Assembly (NCBI GenBank): GCA_030770535.1
Contig: JASVEC010000011.1
Coordinates: 248,001-312,000, forward strand
DNA: 64,000 nucleotides
From: Batkoa obscura
Lineage: Eukaryota > Entomophthoromycota > Entomophthoromycetes > Entomophthorales > Batkoaceae
Reading direction: 5' to 3'
A program made the position numbers and the translations under genes. Shown here piece by piece: positions 23,467 through 34,959 of this stretch. Every line of letters starts with the position of its first letter. The first letter of the stretch is position 1. The notes beneath the pieces are model-generated. The model saw nothing but the letters and a program-made list of their open reading frames with translations, was not told the DNA's origin and did not search any database.

Positions 23467-24732
23467 TCATAATTTCGCTTCTGGTACTATCGCATTTGTC
23501 TTAATAAACTCTGCAGCCACCTTTGCTAAAAACATAATCAGAAGCATAATTTATATTAGAGAATTATTTACCAGAGTATTCAACATCCTCAAATGGAATA
23601 AGATGGCCACTTTCCTCAAAAAGATGTACTTTACGATTTGGTAGCTTGGATGTAATATCCTCGTATAAATCACCTGGCCTATTTTTTGTTATTAAACATT
23701 TTTATGCTAAAACTTTTAGACTTACAAATAGGAAGCAGGGCCACCACCATGACCGAAAAGTACAGGACATTGGACCTTATTCAAATTAGCAAACATTTTA
23801 GGCTGGAAAAGATGATCATCAACAAATGTTTTCTATTTTTGCTTTTAATTTAGACTTAAATTTAAAAAAAAAACTTTACGTATTCTTGTAATGGGGTACA
23901 TTTAAACCCAACTCTTCCCTCAGGGAGGTCAATAAGACCAAATTCCTAAATGTATCAATTTAATTTTTAATAAGATTTCGGTGTAAATTATCTTTACCAT
24001 AAACAACTCAAATACTTCCTTATCCCATGCTTTATAAAATGCTTTTCGTTCAAAATGCTTCCTTGCTTGTTCTCTAAAATGATAACGATTAAAATCAATC
24101 TCTTATACTTCAATTATTAACCAACCTAGATTCCCAAGTTCCTCTTTTCCTTCTTGTGCCTTCAAAAATATTCAATTGAAATTCAGATACAGGTCTACAA
24201 TACAAAGAGGGCTCATAGGTGACAATGTTAAGGAAAGTTTTGGGCTTGAACATACTTTCTATAGCTAGACTATAAAGGCATTAATATGCTTATAAATTTC
24301 ATTTATAAATTACAGTGAGACAGCACCTATCGAATTCCCAATTCCAATCAACTTTTTAGAATCAAGATGTAAAAATTTTATAACTTCATAATTGTCTAAT
24401 GCATAATTACTCCAAAGAAAAGGACCATCTAAAAGCCCTTTATTTAATTCAGCAGAATCTCCTTGGTTTCGCATATCAACACTGACTATAGTATTAACAT
24501 TTTCGAAATTGGACTGTTTTAAGTACGCCAACAGCTTTCTGAGGAAAGGAACAAATGATTCTTTTGATAAACCATTTGGATGGGCAGCAAAAATATTGTA
24601 ACCATTTTCAAACTGTTTATCATTTGTGTATTTTAATGTTGAAATTTTTATCCCTGGCTTTGGGTCACTGTTTCCAGGAATAGTTAATTTTTCCAACTTA
24701 AATCCTTCGATATTTAACTTTGAGTCTTGCAT
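23467..24732 (-). CDS. Alpha/beta hydrolase with peroxisomal targeting signal
   Basis: Seven exons on the minus strand: 24732-24314, 24269-24126, 24073-23998, 23945-23880, 23832-23726, 23678-23572 and 23525-23467; 325 residues, all junctions GT-AG and in frame. The nucleophile elbow is GIGNSIGAV (GxSxG). SGHLIPFED near the C-terminus supplies the catalytic His. VDMRNQGDS fits the oxyanion region. The last residues are EAKL; AKL is a canonical PTS1, so the enzyme should enter peroxisomes. It resembles the group of fungal hydrolases containing Lpx1-type lipases and AKT2/AFT2-type enzymes. The substrate is unknown. Confidence 0.85.
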
Positions 24733-25390
24733 TTAAACTAATATAAATAAACAAAAAATCAAATTTGTCCTAGATGCCTATTTAAATAGGATGGACATCC
24801 TTTCCGGAACACCAAAATGAATTATATTGTCCATATGATTTAAGCCACAACAATTAATTCTCAAATGAATTATTCTTAGATATTGTTTTATTTTTGTCAG
24901 CATGCTTATTCATTATGTAATTTTAATGTTGAGCTGAATTTGCTTTAAATAGCAATTTAAGTTTCAAGTAATGCTGCTTATTCAATATTTTAATATGAAT
25001 CGGATAAATTTGTTAAATATAGTAAAGTCAATATTTTTGACTAGAGTTTTATTTAATCTTATACTAAATATTTCAACTAATTTTTTGTCCCTTTCTGTAT
25101 GAAAAGCACATAGCGATGTCCTGTTCCTTTCAACTCTTTGTTCATTTTTTAAGCTTAAAGTTGAACAAATCGTTAGCGAATGGCTAAATTCAAAATTTGG
25201 TTAAAAATAATTTTTACAATTTGATAGGTCTAAATTTTCAAAATTCGAGCAAGAATGTCATTTGTTTTGGTATTTTGTCCATTTTTTGTCACATAAAATT
25301 CAAAAAAAAGCAATTTAAACACTGAAAAAACGTTCTCATATGTTCTGTTCAAAATTATACAAAAGTGACTACTTTAGTGTTTGTAATAAA

Positions 25391-25498
25391 TATATGGGGG
25401 CGTTTTTTTGGTTTCATCACTTTTTCCATTTCTAAAACGCTATTTGAGTGGAAAAATTGCCAATAAAATCCTTAAACACAAAAATACATCTCCATATC
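25391..25498 (-). mobile_element. TGGGG-type MITE, copy 5
   Basis: About 107 bp from ATATGGGGGCGTTTTTTTGG to TACATCTCCATAT. The AGCGCT core is changed to AAACGCT. It forms an inverted pair with copy 6, 140 bp downstream. Confidence 0.85.
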
Positions 25499-25637
25499 AT
25501 TTTTCAAAATAAAATAAAATAAAATTGAGCCTCAGATTTGAACTAAATTAATGATTTATATTAAACAATCTCTTATTTTTGTTTTTAATGTTATGCTTAT
25601 TTGTTAGAGCTCTAAAATAATGGTTATATTAGTAAAG

Positions 25638-25744
25638 ATAAGGGAATGTATTTTTTTGTTTAAGAATTTTACTAGCAACCTTTCTGCTCGAATAGCGCTC
25701 AAAAAACGGAAAAAATAATGAAGCCAAAAAAAACACCTGTATAA
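25638..25744 (+). mobile_element. TGGGG-type MITE, copy 6
   Basis: About 106 bp. The outer end is altered to AAGGGAATGTATTTTTTTG; the other end is AAAAAACACCTGTATA. It lies 80 bp beyond the stop codon of the S41 peptidase gene, possibly inside its 3' UTR or terminator region. Confidence 0.8.
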
Positions 25745-25822
25745 AATCAATCATAATATTCAAATAATAAAACACAAATTTAGTAATAGATACTTTTATT
25801 ATTAATTAAATATGTTCATTAG

Positions 25823-27709
25823 TTATAAATCATTAGCAACTTGCTCCCATACTTTATATGGATTGAATACAGTATCAGCAGTAAAAGATTTATGATTCTT
25901 GGCTGGATTCCAAGTAAACTCCAATGGGCGAAGCTCACTGTATCTAGAAGAATAAGATTCTCTAACAGTGAAACGGACACCGCCATTGATTGGGAGTGGT
26001 TGTGGAGCCGCTGGATCTTTATTTAAACCAGAAGCATTTAAGCTTGATAAAAGACCATCAAGAGAAAATACGGTACCACCAGCAAGAGAGCCGACGGTGG
26101 CTTCTTTATTTTTAAGACCACCAAAAGCATAACTCTTTATATTATGGAATTCTTGAAGACCGTTACTCAAAAGGGTGCAAGTAGAATAGCAGATAGAGTT
26201 AGAAACCAAAGCAATATTTCCAGCCTTGAATGGTTGCTTTCCATTTACTAATAAAGCCCTTAAAGGATTAGCATCACATTTTTCTTGGAATTGAGGAGTG
26301 TATTGACTGTTTCTATTAATACCACGGTAATAAGTCTTTACTTCAGTAAAGGCATTATCTGATGTAAAAGGCTTACCATCAGGTTTATTATAATCTCTTG
26401 GACTAAAGAAGTCATACTCGTACTTTGTTGTAAGTTTAGCGAGTAATGAAGAATAGTGCATATCAGTATTAAAGTATTTTACTTTAGCATCTGGGAAAAG
26501 ATAATCAAGTACATTATAACCCCAGCAAATATAACCACCACCATTGTTACTTACATCTAAAACTAACTTTTCAACTTTTTGATCTTGTAAAGCTTTGAAT
26601 CCCTTGGTAATTTCATCAAACCATTGCTTTTCATCAGCAGAGAAAGTGGAAATAGCAACAACACCAACGTTATTCTTAATGACATAAGTTTTTACAAATG
26701 TTCCATCAACTAATGGTGTTGTAAGTGGGTCCTCAAGCCTTGAGTTAGGTGTGTCAATAGGGGCATCAATTGGAATTTTTTTAAGTTCTGGAACTTCTAA
26801 AACTTGTACTTTGTTAGAGTTACTTGATTTAGCAGAAGAAGAAGCAATTGGAGCGCAATTGTTTTTATAAAAGGAAGCGGAATCAGTAAATGGGGTACTA
26901 GCTGCGCTAGGAGTAGCAATATATGGAACTACCAATTCTTTTTCAAGATATCCATCTCTGACTCTGAAAGTAAGAGTTTCTTTTAATGGAGGAAGTGTGG
27001 TAGAACCAAAAGTTCCGTAACTGACACCCCATTTACCATTACTTTGGATAGAACGAGCAAGAGCGTAATTGATACGAGAGTTAACATCTCTAGAAACACC
27101 AATGTAGTCTTTGGCAAACTCTTCGACATATTCCAAAGGTTGTTTTCCATTGATGGATAATACTTCGGCACCAGCATACTTTAAAACGTCTACACCGGCA
27201 GCCTTCCAAGCATCAAGGAGAGGTTGAGCATAACTCAAGTTCTTAGGAATTCTAACAACTACATTACCCCATTTATCCTCTTCAGTATGAATTGGGAAAG
27301 GTTGTCTAAAACTATAGCTAGCGAAACAATTTGAAGTATATCTTGTGTGTCCATCTTGTAAAGTGTTAAAATATTTAGTGATGGCTACTTGGAATTCACG
27401 TTCGGTATTGTATTTAGCTTTCAAGACGTTGCCTAATTCCTTTTCAATATCTTTGTTACTTGGGATCTTTGGCTCTGGGGATCTTTTAGAAACATCAATA
27501 AAGGCATAGAATGGGAGTACCTTTGTTAAAGTATCTGAAACACCCTTACGTACATTATCAGTTAACTTAAAGCTGTCATAACATGAAAGTACATCTTTGT
27601 AGCCAACTACAGTCTTATTGGCAATTTTGGCACAAGGATCAGAAGGAGCAGCTTGGCCAGCTACTACTGAAACCAAAAGAGCAGTTAAAGGGAAAAATTG
27701 AGCTAACAT
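25823..27709 (-). CDS. Secreted S41-family (CPAF-like) serine peptidase
   Basis: Single-exon ORF of 628 residues. It starts with a signal peptide (MLAQFFPLTALLVSVVAGQA). An N-terminal helical region follows, with LQDGHTRYTSNC near residue 120 supplying the likely catalytic His. Next is a PDZ-like part (GAEVLSINGKQPLEYVEEF). In the S41 core, LVLDVSNNGGGYICWGYN is the family NxGG segment, and NSICYSTCTLLSNGL near residue 508 holds the candidate nucleophile Ser. It is secreted, or in the cell wall or secretory pathway. Coding GC is higher than in UTP20, suggesting good expression. Family call is firm; activity is inferred. Confidence 0.88.
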   Translation of the reverse strand: MLAQFFPLTALLVSVVAGQAAPSDPCAKIANKTVVGYKDVLSCYDSFKLTDNVRKGVSDTLTKVLPFYAFIDVSKRSPEPKIPSNKDIEKELGNVLKAKYNTEREFQVAITKYFNTLQDGHTRYTSNCFASYSFRQPFPIHTEEDKWGNVVVRIPKNLSYAQPLLDAWKAAGVDVLKYAGAEVLSINGKQPLEYVEEFAKDYIGVSRDVNSRINYALARSIQSNGKWGVSYGTFGSTTLPPLKETLTFRVRDGYLEKELVVPYIATPSAASTPFTDSASFYKNNCAPIASSSAKSSNSNKVQVLEVPELKKIPIDAPIDTPNSRLEDPLTTPLVDGTFVKTYVIKNNVGVVAISTFSADEKQWFDEITKGFKALQDQKVEKLVLDVSNNGGGYICWGYNVLDYLFPDAKVKYFNTDMHYSSLLAKLTTKYEYDFFSPRDYNKPDGKPFTSDNAFTEVKTYYRGINRNSQYTPQFQEKCDANPLRALLVNGKQPFKAGNIALVSNSICYSTCTLLSNGLQEFHNIKSYAFGGLKNKEATVGSLAGGTVFSLDGLLSSLNASGLNKDPAAPQPLPINGGVRFTVRESYSSRYSELRPLEFTWNPAKNHKSFTADTVFNPYKVWEQVANDL

Positions 27710-28748
27710 TAAAATTAATATTTAAGTTAATGAATATGTGTTATTTCGATTCATTTATATACTCCCGAATTCTATAGCGATTTATTATTTTGACTTTTGA
27801 TTTGATTTTGATAACATGATAATTTTTATGGTACTAATTTAGAATAATTTATTAATCCATCATATTTTACCCATTAAAATTCCTCTTTAATTCTTGGATT
27901 AGTAAATTGCATAATATAAACTAAATATTGATATTTATAATAAATATAGTTTATTAATCATGCATACTTTGAGGAAAAAGCCCCCACCATTAGATGTTGT
28001 TTGATAGTAAAAGATATTTCATTTACTAAATTTACTTACATCTGCGTTTAAGCCTTAGTTGTCACTTGATTCAACTTGGAATACTATTTTTTGAATGACC
28101 ATTTTTTATGCCAGTTTTTATAATATTGAGCAGATGAGCTTCTCTAGTTGAATAAACCATTAATTTAAATTGTTTAGCTTCTTTAAAAGTAAACTCTACA
28201 TAAAAACGCTTTTATTATTTTAATTAAGAATTTAATCGAAATTTAGTTGAAAAATTAGCAAAATTAATTAAAGTGGGTTATAAACGCATTCTTTATAAAA
28301 TCAAGATATAGTGTATTTGAAATCCACTATTATATATTACTATTCCAGCACTCTATTAAGTTTTTTTACTTCGTTGTTTAATAAAATTCTAAAAGCTTCA
28401 CATTCACATATTTTTATTATTATTTCGTATGCTTTAAAACTTTAAAAAATATACATTAATTTCATTTAATCGATTGTTTTATAGGAACAAAATAATCGGT
28501 TACTATCAAAAGCTTGTTTTGAATTTGAATAATGGCCATATAAAAAATTACAGTTAAATAAAAAATATTTTATTTAAGCAACAATAATAAATAATTTCAA
28601 ACTAAAATATCTATGCAAAGGTATCGGTGTAAAAAATAATTAAAGTAATATAAATATGTTTAGATACATTTTATTAATAATTATTAGATTGTTTATAAAT
28701 AATCATAATGATTTATATATTATTTTTTGATTATATACTTATTTAAGT
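27710..28748. other. Intergenic, no gene seen
   Basis: About 1 kb of AT-rich DNA upstream of the S41 peptidase gene and downstream of the sugar transporter. No ORF, MITE or RNA gene is recognised. Confidence 0.55.
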
Positions 28749-30173
28749 TTAGAATTTATCAGGATCATCTCTGTCAGTAATAACGTCACCAAATACAATA
28801 TCCATTTCTTCTAAAGATCTACCTTTAGTTTCAGGGAAAAAGAAGTAAATTGAAGCAGCCATAATAAATCCAAAGATACCGAATATAATCATTAGTATCC
28901 AACCGATCTTTTCAATTAATATTGGTACTAATAACCCAACAATGTAATTAAATAGCCAGTTAGAAGCGGTGGATATCGAAATAGCTTTAGATCTTATACT
29001 TAGTGGGAAGATTTCAGAAGGATATATCCATCCTATTGGTCCCCAAGAATAAGCAAACCCTGCAACAAAAGTATAAATAAATACTATAGCTGAGTAGCTT
29101 GCACCTGTATTTGGTGTCACATTGTTAACACCCAATTTGAATCCCCCTAATAAAGAACCAACGAGTATCATGGAAATACCCATGATAAGAGCCCCGGAAA
29201 TTAAAGTAGGCCTTCTTCCCCATTTATCTACAAATAATATTGCAGGTACTGTTGCTGTCATATTAACGATACCATTTATGCCTTGTGCTAATAGTGTTGA
29301 ATTGATACCTGGTAAACCAGCCATTTGGAATATCAATGGTGCATAATACATAATTGCATTTATACCGGTTAATTGTTGGAAGGCTTGAATAGTAATACCC
29401 AATATCACTCTTCTTCTGATAGACCCTCTAAATAGATCTAAATAAGAACCAACTGCAATTTCCCTTTCTAACAATACTTCTCTTTTAATTTCATCATATT
29501 CCTCTTGAACAATAGGATGGAATACATCACCACCTGCTCTTAAATCGGCAATCACTCTTTTTCCTTCTTCGTCTCTATCTTTGTCAATTAGCCATCTAGG
29601 AGAGAATGGTAAGAAGATAGTCCCAATTGCTAATATAACAGCAGGAGCTGCTTGTAAACCTAGTGGTAATCTCCAGGCTAAATCGTCATAGAAGCCTTGA
29701 CATAAATAATCTACCCAAAATGATGCAGCAATACCAACTGTAATTGCAAATTGTTGTAATGAAATCAACCTACCACGTATATCGGGAGAGCTTATTTCAC
29801 TTTGATACAATGGAACAACCATAGATAGCTGTCCAACTGAGAATCCTGCAATGAATCTTCCAGCATAAAGCATCCCAAGGTTCATAGCACCACTTTGTAG
29901 TCCAGCTCCTAAAATAAATATTACAGATGCTAGTAGTATGGTATATTTGCGCCCCATTCTATCGGCTAATATACCGCTTACTAATGATCCAACAAATGCT
30001 CCTGCAATTAATGTAGATACGATAGCTCCTTGTACTAAAGAATTTATAGGGAAAAAGGCACGAACGAAACTAGGCGTGACTAAAATTCCAGATATTACAC
30101 CAGTATCATAACCAAAAAGGAAACCGCCAATAGCGGCAAACATCGACACCGTATAAACTAACAATCTACTCAT
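28749..30173 (-). CDS. MFS sugar transporter (hexose type)
   Basis: Single-exon ORF of 474 residues with 12 predicted membrane spans. Family signatures are in order: GYDTGVISG in TM1, ADRMGRKYT in loop 2-3, SPRWLIDKDR at the end of TM6, QQLTGINAIMYY in TM7, DKWGRRPT in loop 8-9 and PETKGRSLEEMD after TM12. QQLTGIN is the hexose-binding motif, so glucose or a related monosaccharide uptake by proton symport is likely. Both tails are short, as in high-affinity transporters and unlike glucose sensors. It lacks introns although most neighbours have them. Confidence 0.93.
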   Translation of the reverse strand: MSRLLVYTVSMFAAIGGFLFGYDTGVISGILVTPSFVRAFFPINSLVQGAIVSTLIAGAFVGSLVSGILADRMGRKYTILLASVIFILGAGLQSGAMNLGMLYAGRFIAGFSVGQLSMVVPLYQSEISSPDIRGRLISLQQFAITVGIAASFWVDYLCQGFYDDLAWRLPLGLQAAPAVILAIGTIFLPFSPRWLIDKDRDEEGKRVIADLRAGGDVFHPIVQEEYDEIKREVLLEREIAVGSYLDLFRGSIRRRVILGITIQAFQQLTGINAIMYYAPLIFQMAGLPGINSTLLAQGINGIVNMTATVPAILFVDKWGRRPTLISGALIMGISMILVGSLLGGFKLGVNNVTPNTGASYSAIVFIYTFVAGFAYSWGPIGWIYPSEIFPLSIRSKAISISTASNWLFNYIVGLLVPILIEKIGWILMIIFGIFGFIMAASIYFFFPETKGRSLEEMDIVFGDVITDRDDPDKF

Positions 30174-31750
30174 GTTTTAAAATTTAAAAATAATTAAACT
30201 ACTTTATCTCATTTATATACTCTCGTTTAACATCTTTTTCAAAGTTCCGTTAAATCACACTCTTTCGCCCATGTTATTTTTGTCTTTTTAAACTACCATG
30301 CTCTAACTAACTTTTCCCCCAGTTTATTTTTCTTTATTCAATTAATTTAATTTGCCCACCCTTGATCGTAAGTTACTTTTACCTTTTAAAACCTGGATTT
30401 GATAAATCACATTATTATTTTCTTCATTTAGATTAATACGAAGTTATTAAATACTAAGTTTTAAATAAACCTTATAATAAATATCGAAAAAATAAATTAC
30501 CATTAAAAGATTTTAAAGTATAAGATTTATAAAGATTAAATCTAATATTTTACTACATATTGTCGGTTGTTTAAAAAAAAGTAGAAAAATTAAATTTTAT
30601 TTTTTATTTAAATTTAAACATTTATTCTTGTATAATTAATAAATCATATCATTAAATTTTTTTATTGTATGTTTATAGTTGCTTTTATATCTAATTAAAA
30701 ACTTTGTATAGAACTTTTATTATATACTGAAATTCATAAAATGTTGTAATGATTATTTATAAACAGTTATTTTATTATTTGTTACAATTTAAAATTTGAA
30801 AATATAACCTAAATTTAATTGCCACAAAAATTAACTAATAGTTACAAATAATTGTATAGTTCAAGTACAAAACGGTTAACTTGGTAAGATAATATTTTTA
30901 TTAACAGAACTCTATACCCTTAATACTTGAATTTTTTTACATAATGATTATTATCAAATATCATATTCATTGATTATTGCATCAATTTAAAATGTTTGGG
31001 GAGTATACTTTTATAGAGATATGTTAAAAACTAAATGTAATAAATTCCCCAACTTATTTAAATATTGTCTATAAAGACATTGTTCAATGGCAATATCGTA
31101 AGCAGGTGTATTTTCAAATAGTATAAAAACAAAAGGTAATTTTTTTCATTAAACTTGGGAATGTATAAAAAATTTAGTTTACACAATTTCTATAAAATAA
31201 ATTATTTTTTAAACTTAACAATTAATTACAATTATCTTTTATCTACCAAATGACTCTTTGAAGCTTAACGTATGGACTGAGTTAAACTAACATTTTTTTA
31301 TCTGGTCGAATAAAGTCCTTTACTATATTTTATAAATACATAATCTAAAAGATGGCAATCATGCTTTTTCTGGCCAGATTAATACTATAAAATCCCCAAA
31401 ATAAAAATTCTAAACAGCAAGCTATTTTTCTAACAAGTATATTAATTTAAATACTAAAGAATATTTATCAAATTATAACGTCATTCAATAACCTTTCAAA
31501 TACTAACTTTTGAAGTACTACTATCATTGAAAGCGATATTAAGTTTATATGACATTGAATTTATTAATAACTGATGATAGTTGTAATCAAGGTTTAGAGA
31601 AAATAACCGAGATATAAAAGTAAAAACTAGACATAGTTGAAGAGCCATGAAAATTTAAAATACTTAGGCTACTAATACAAAAAAAAACCTAGCCTGTAAA
31701 TATAAAACATATATGGGTACAGAATAATAATGAAGGTGATGATCTAGTAA
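30174..31750. other. Long AT-rich intergenic region
   Basis: About 1.6 kb between the transporter start and the PUF gene stop. It includes the long upstream region of the sugar transporter. No ORF, repeat family or RNA gene was recognised. Confidence 0.5.
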
Positions 31751-34582
31751 TTAAATTCTGGAAGCAGCAATGCGTGTGGATTTTCCAGAAAGTTGAAATT
31801 CTTTAGCACTTAAAGAAAGTCTAAAAGTTTCATCATTTTTAGTTGAACTTCCAGCAGGATTGCTTGCTCCTTTATTGTTAGACTTTTCTTCTCCCATAGT
31901 GCATTTCAAAATTTTACTTTGAATCCTTTTAGCATACGAAGTTCCTCGAACTGAATTTAATAACGGCTTGATGCATGCAATAAGCTAAAAAAAATAATTA
32001 CGATTTATCAAAATAAAACAAAAAAGTTACCTTATCACGTTGAGTTATTTCTGCAAACTCTAAACTAGTTTGCACTACATAATTGGCATAAGAGTCTCTA
32101 ATTAAAAGATCAAGTCTTTCTCTACTAAGCAACTCCTGAATAAGCTCGAATCTTAATTTGTCATCAGCTATTCTAATACATTTCTCAATAACATTTGAAC
32201 TAAATTTCTGTACTGAGAGAGCGCATACATTTCCTTTGAATTGAGATATAATCATATCTGCATATGATTTAATATTTAAATCCAAAAGATATTGTACGAC
32301 ATAGTTTCCAAATGGATCTTGAACTAGTTTAAAAGCATGCTCTGTGATAGCATCAATCAATTGTTGTTTTTGTTCTGGTGAAGCAAAATCAATACAACGT
32401 TGTAATACGCAACATCCGTGACGATGAGTTGCAACTTGCATAGTGTATTTCGAAACAGAGTCGTAAATAAACTATTGTTATTTAGCTATTGCTTTTAGTA
32501 TATAAAGTTAAAAACAAACCTGATTATGCTTAGAATCAAGGCGATTGATACATTTTTGGATAACATGATTTCCATGAATGTCCTAATCATAAGTTAGTAT
32601 AATATATATTATACTAATAATAAAAATACCTTAATTAAATCGACAACATGATCTTTGATGGCTTCAGAAAGAGAGGTAATCTATACAAAAGTTAGGAACA
32701 GAAAAGATAAAATAATCAATAATCTACCGAATTACTAGCTTCAGAATCAGTACATGAAGCCAGAAATTCTAACATCTTTTGAACAGCACGTGTACCATGC
32801 ATATCCATTGAGATGAATACTAAAACAGGTGTAATGGATTTTAAAAGCTGTAATCTATGTTCAGGTTTAGTATGCTCAACTAATTTTTGACATAAGTAAT
32901 TTCCAAATGGATGAGTCATTAACGTGGAAAATTTAGGAAACACTTCTTTAAAAATTATATCTGTTTGTTCATAATTTTCTTCTTCCAATTTTTTTTGTAA
33001 ATAGCGGCAACCATGTTGGTCTAAACAAAGAATTGGAATTTTACCAACGTGAGTATTGAAATCCTTAGAAAATTGTTTATCTATTTTAAAATTAATTAAC
33101 TGCATTCTGTGATATAAAATAACTTATACCTGGTGAATTGGAACAACCAGTTTCGTCTCCTGAACTTTTTGAGCTCTTAACAGGTAAAGGTATATTTTGT
33201 GCATGAGAAGCAGAAGTTTGACGATTATTTGATGCTTTTGGTGATACTATTGGGGGTGATTTAAGTGCAAAGTTCACATGATCTGGGTTGTATGCTATCC
33301 CAGAAGAAACCCTCCTACTAATAGGTATAGTTGATAAAGAAGGCTGGAAAGCTTTTACAGAATTCATTGGAGCTCTAGCTGGTGAATGATTATTAAGTAA
33401 TTCTGATTTAGAGATATGTTTAAATTGGCAACGATTTCCTTTAGTACAATGACCTTGGAGATAAAAACGACAAACACCATTAAGGTTTGGTTCAGAGTTT
33501 GGGTTCCAGGTGGAGTTTGTATTGGGGATATTTTGATGATTATTGAAATGAAGGCCAGTAGTCAATGCATCCATTGGTAAGTGATGGGCTAAAATATGTT
33601 AGTTTGGATATAAACAATATGATTAAGATTTACCTTTTGCAGTATAAAGGTCACAGAAATGGGTAGCGGAGCGAGTTCTTACCATTGGACGAGCAGATCC
33701 AGAGTTGAATGTAGAATCTGAGTTTGGATTCATCATAGATGACATGAAATTATTATGATCGGACATATTTCTCATTGATTCATATTCAAAATTATGTTGG
33801 TTTGACATTAACCTATTATCTTCTAAAGATGACATAATATTATCTTGATAGTCATAGCCTTTATAAGAATCATTGCTACGTGGGGAGGTATATTCTGAAT
33901 CAAACTCATTTTCTAAAAAGTGAGTATCTATTTTTGGGAGCATATACCCTCGGTCATTATTTGGAAGTTTCACGTCTTTCTGGAAAGGAACTGCTGGTGC
34001 TGAGGCTTTACGTGCAGTAAAAGTGTCCGTATAATTCTTCATTAGAGGTTCTCCAATATAAAAGTTTGAAGACTCAAAAAGGCTATTCAGGTGATCATTT
34101 GAATTACGACGAGTAATCGGAACAGATCTAGGGTTAAAATAATCCTTATTATTTTGAGGTGAAATAGGTGAAGTTGGAGAAGTAATTTGGGATGAAGAGT
34201 GGAAGGTAGATAATGACTCGGAGTTATAACTTGAGTTAACCAATGATGGAAAGGTATCAGTAAATATAGCACTTTGCGAACGGAATACTTGGGGTGGAAC
34301 CCTTTGATCATCTTTATCAGCTAAGGATGGTAAAGTGGGACTAAATATTGGCCTTGAATAAGACATTTGACCAACTGAATCACTCATATTCATATTCATA
34401 TTAGACCTATTTGCCATACTTAGAGATAAGCTACGGTTTGGTTTAACTAAAGGCTGGGTGTTTGTGAAAGTTGAATGAAACGGAAAATAAAAAGAGATAT
34501 CTTGATCAGGTTTATCATTTGTTGAGAAAAGATCATGCTCGTGGATTGGTTTACTTTTACTCAAATGAATATGATCCGACAT
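31751..34582 (-). CDS. Pumilio (PUF) RNA-binding protein with a CCCH zinc finger
   Basis: Seven exons on the minus strand: 34582-33634, 33588-33130, 33080-32728, 32680-32630, 32582-32520, 32471-32031 and 31984-31751; 849 residues. Residues 1-350 are Ser/Asn-rich and likely disordered. A CCCH finger is at C356-x7-C364-x5-C370-x3-H374. Eight PUF repeats follow from about residue 470 to 770, with helix-2 signatures GCRYLQ, GNYLCQ, GTRAVQ, GNHVIQ, GCCVLQ, GNYVVQ, SSNVIE and ANYVVQ. PUF proteins bind mRNA 3' UTRs and repress or localise them. By the PUF code these read roughly UGUAUAUA. The 51- and 63-nt exons each encode part of repeat 4. Confidence 0.92.
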
Positions 34583-34719
34583 CTTCCTTCTTCGATAAAG
34601 ATATACACAAAAAAATAATTATTTAAATTAAAACTTTTATAATTTAAAGTGAAAATAGAACCAGCTTCAAAACTTAATAACAATAATTATAAATGAAGAT
34701 AAATAAAGTTTAATAAAAG

Positions 34720-34959
34720 ATGGTCAATGGTTATGCTCAACCAAAAGTTAAGTTAAGAAGAGCAAGTCAAGTAAGTTCTTACTCTTATTTTTTTATGATT
34801 TCCATAAGTGGCTATTATCATATGGCTAAAATGACATTTGATCTGATTGGTAGGAGTGATCAAATCTTAAGGAAATTCCTTTTGATTAAGAAAAATAGTG
34901 ATATCAAATTGAAAATTATACATGCTATTTCATCTAGATCTATTTTATTGGGTAAATAG
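34720..34959 (+). CDS. Possible small gene, head-to-head with the PUF gene
   Basis: Open frame of 79 codons from an ATG. The first 17 codons (MVNGYAQPKVKLRRASQ) look coding and end exactly at a strong donor GTAAGT. The following open stretch may therefore be intron plus a later exon. No acceptor could be chosen that extends a convincing product, and no family is recognised. It could be a 5' exon of a longer gene or chance. Confidence 0.3.
   Translation: MVNGYAQPKVKLRRASQVSSYSYFFMISISGYYHMAKMTFDLIGRSDQILRKFLLIKKNSDIKLKIIHAISSRSILLGK

Larger units (their letters stand above)
24733..25822. other. Intergenic with two inverted MITE copies and diverged relatives
   Basis: About 1.1 kb between the hydrolase start and the S41 peptidase stop. 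Besides the two clear MITEs listed separately, two altered stretches at about 25109-25210 and 25256-25345 share pieces of the same sequence (TTGTTCATTTTTTAAGC; TTTTGTCCATTTTTTG; ACGTTCTCATATG). The spacer looks like a repeated insertion target. Confidence 0.5.

Noticed and set aside
25109-25345. Two further possible MITE copies
   Set aside because: They share only pieces such as TTCATTTTTTAAGC with the family and lack both termini, so they were not counted as copies.
34087-34311. Minus-strand 74-codon ORF inside the first PUF exon
   Set aside because: It overlaps the in-frame, spliced PUF exon in another frame and carries no signature.
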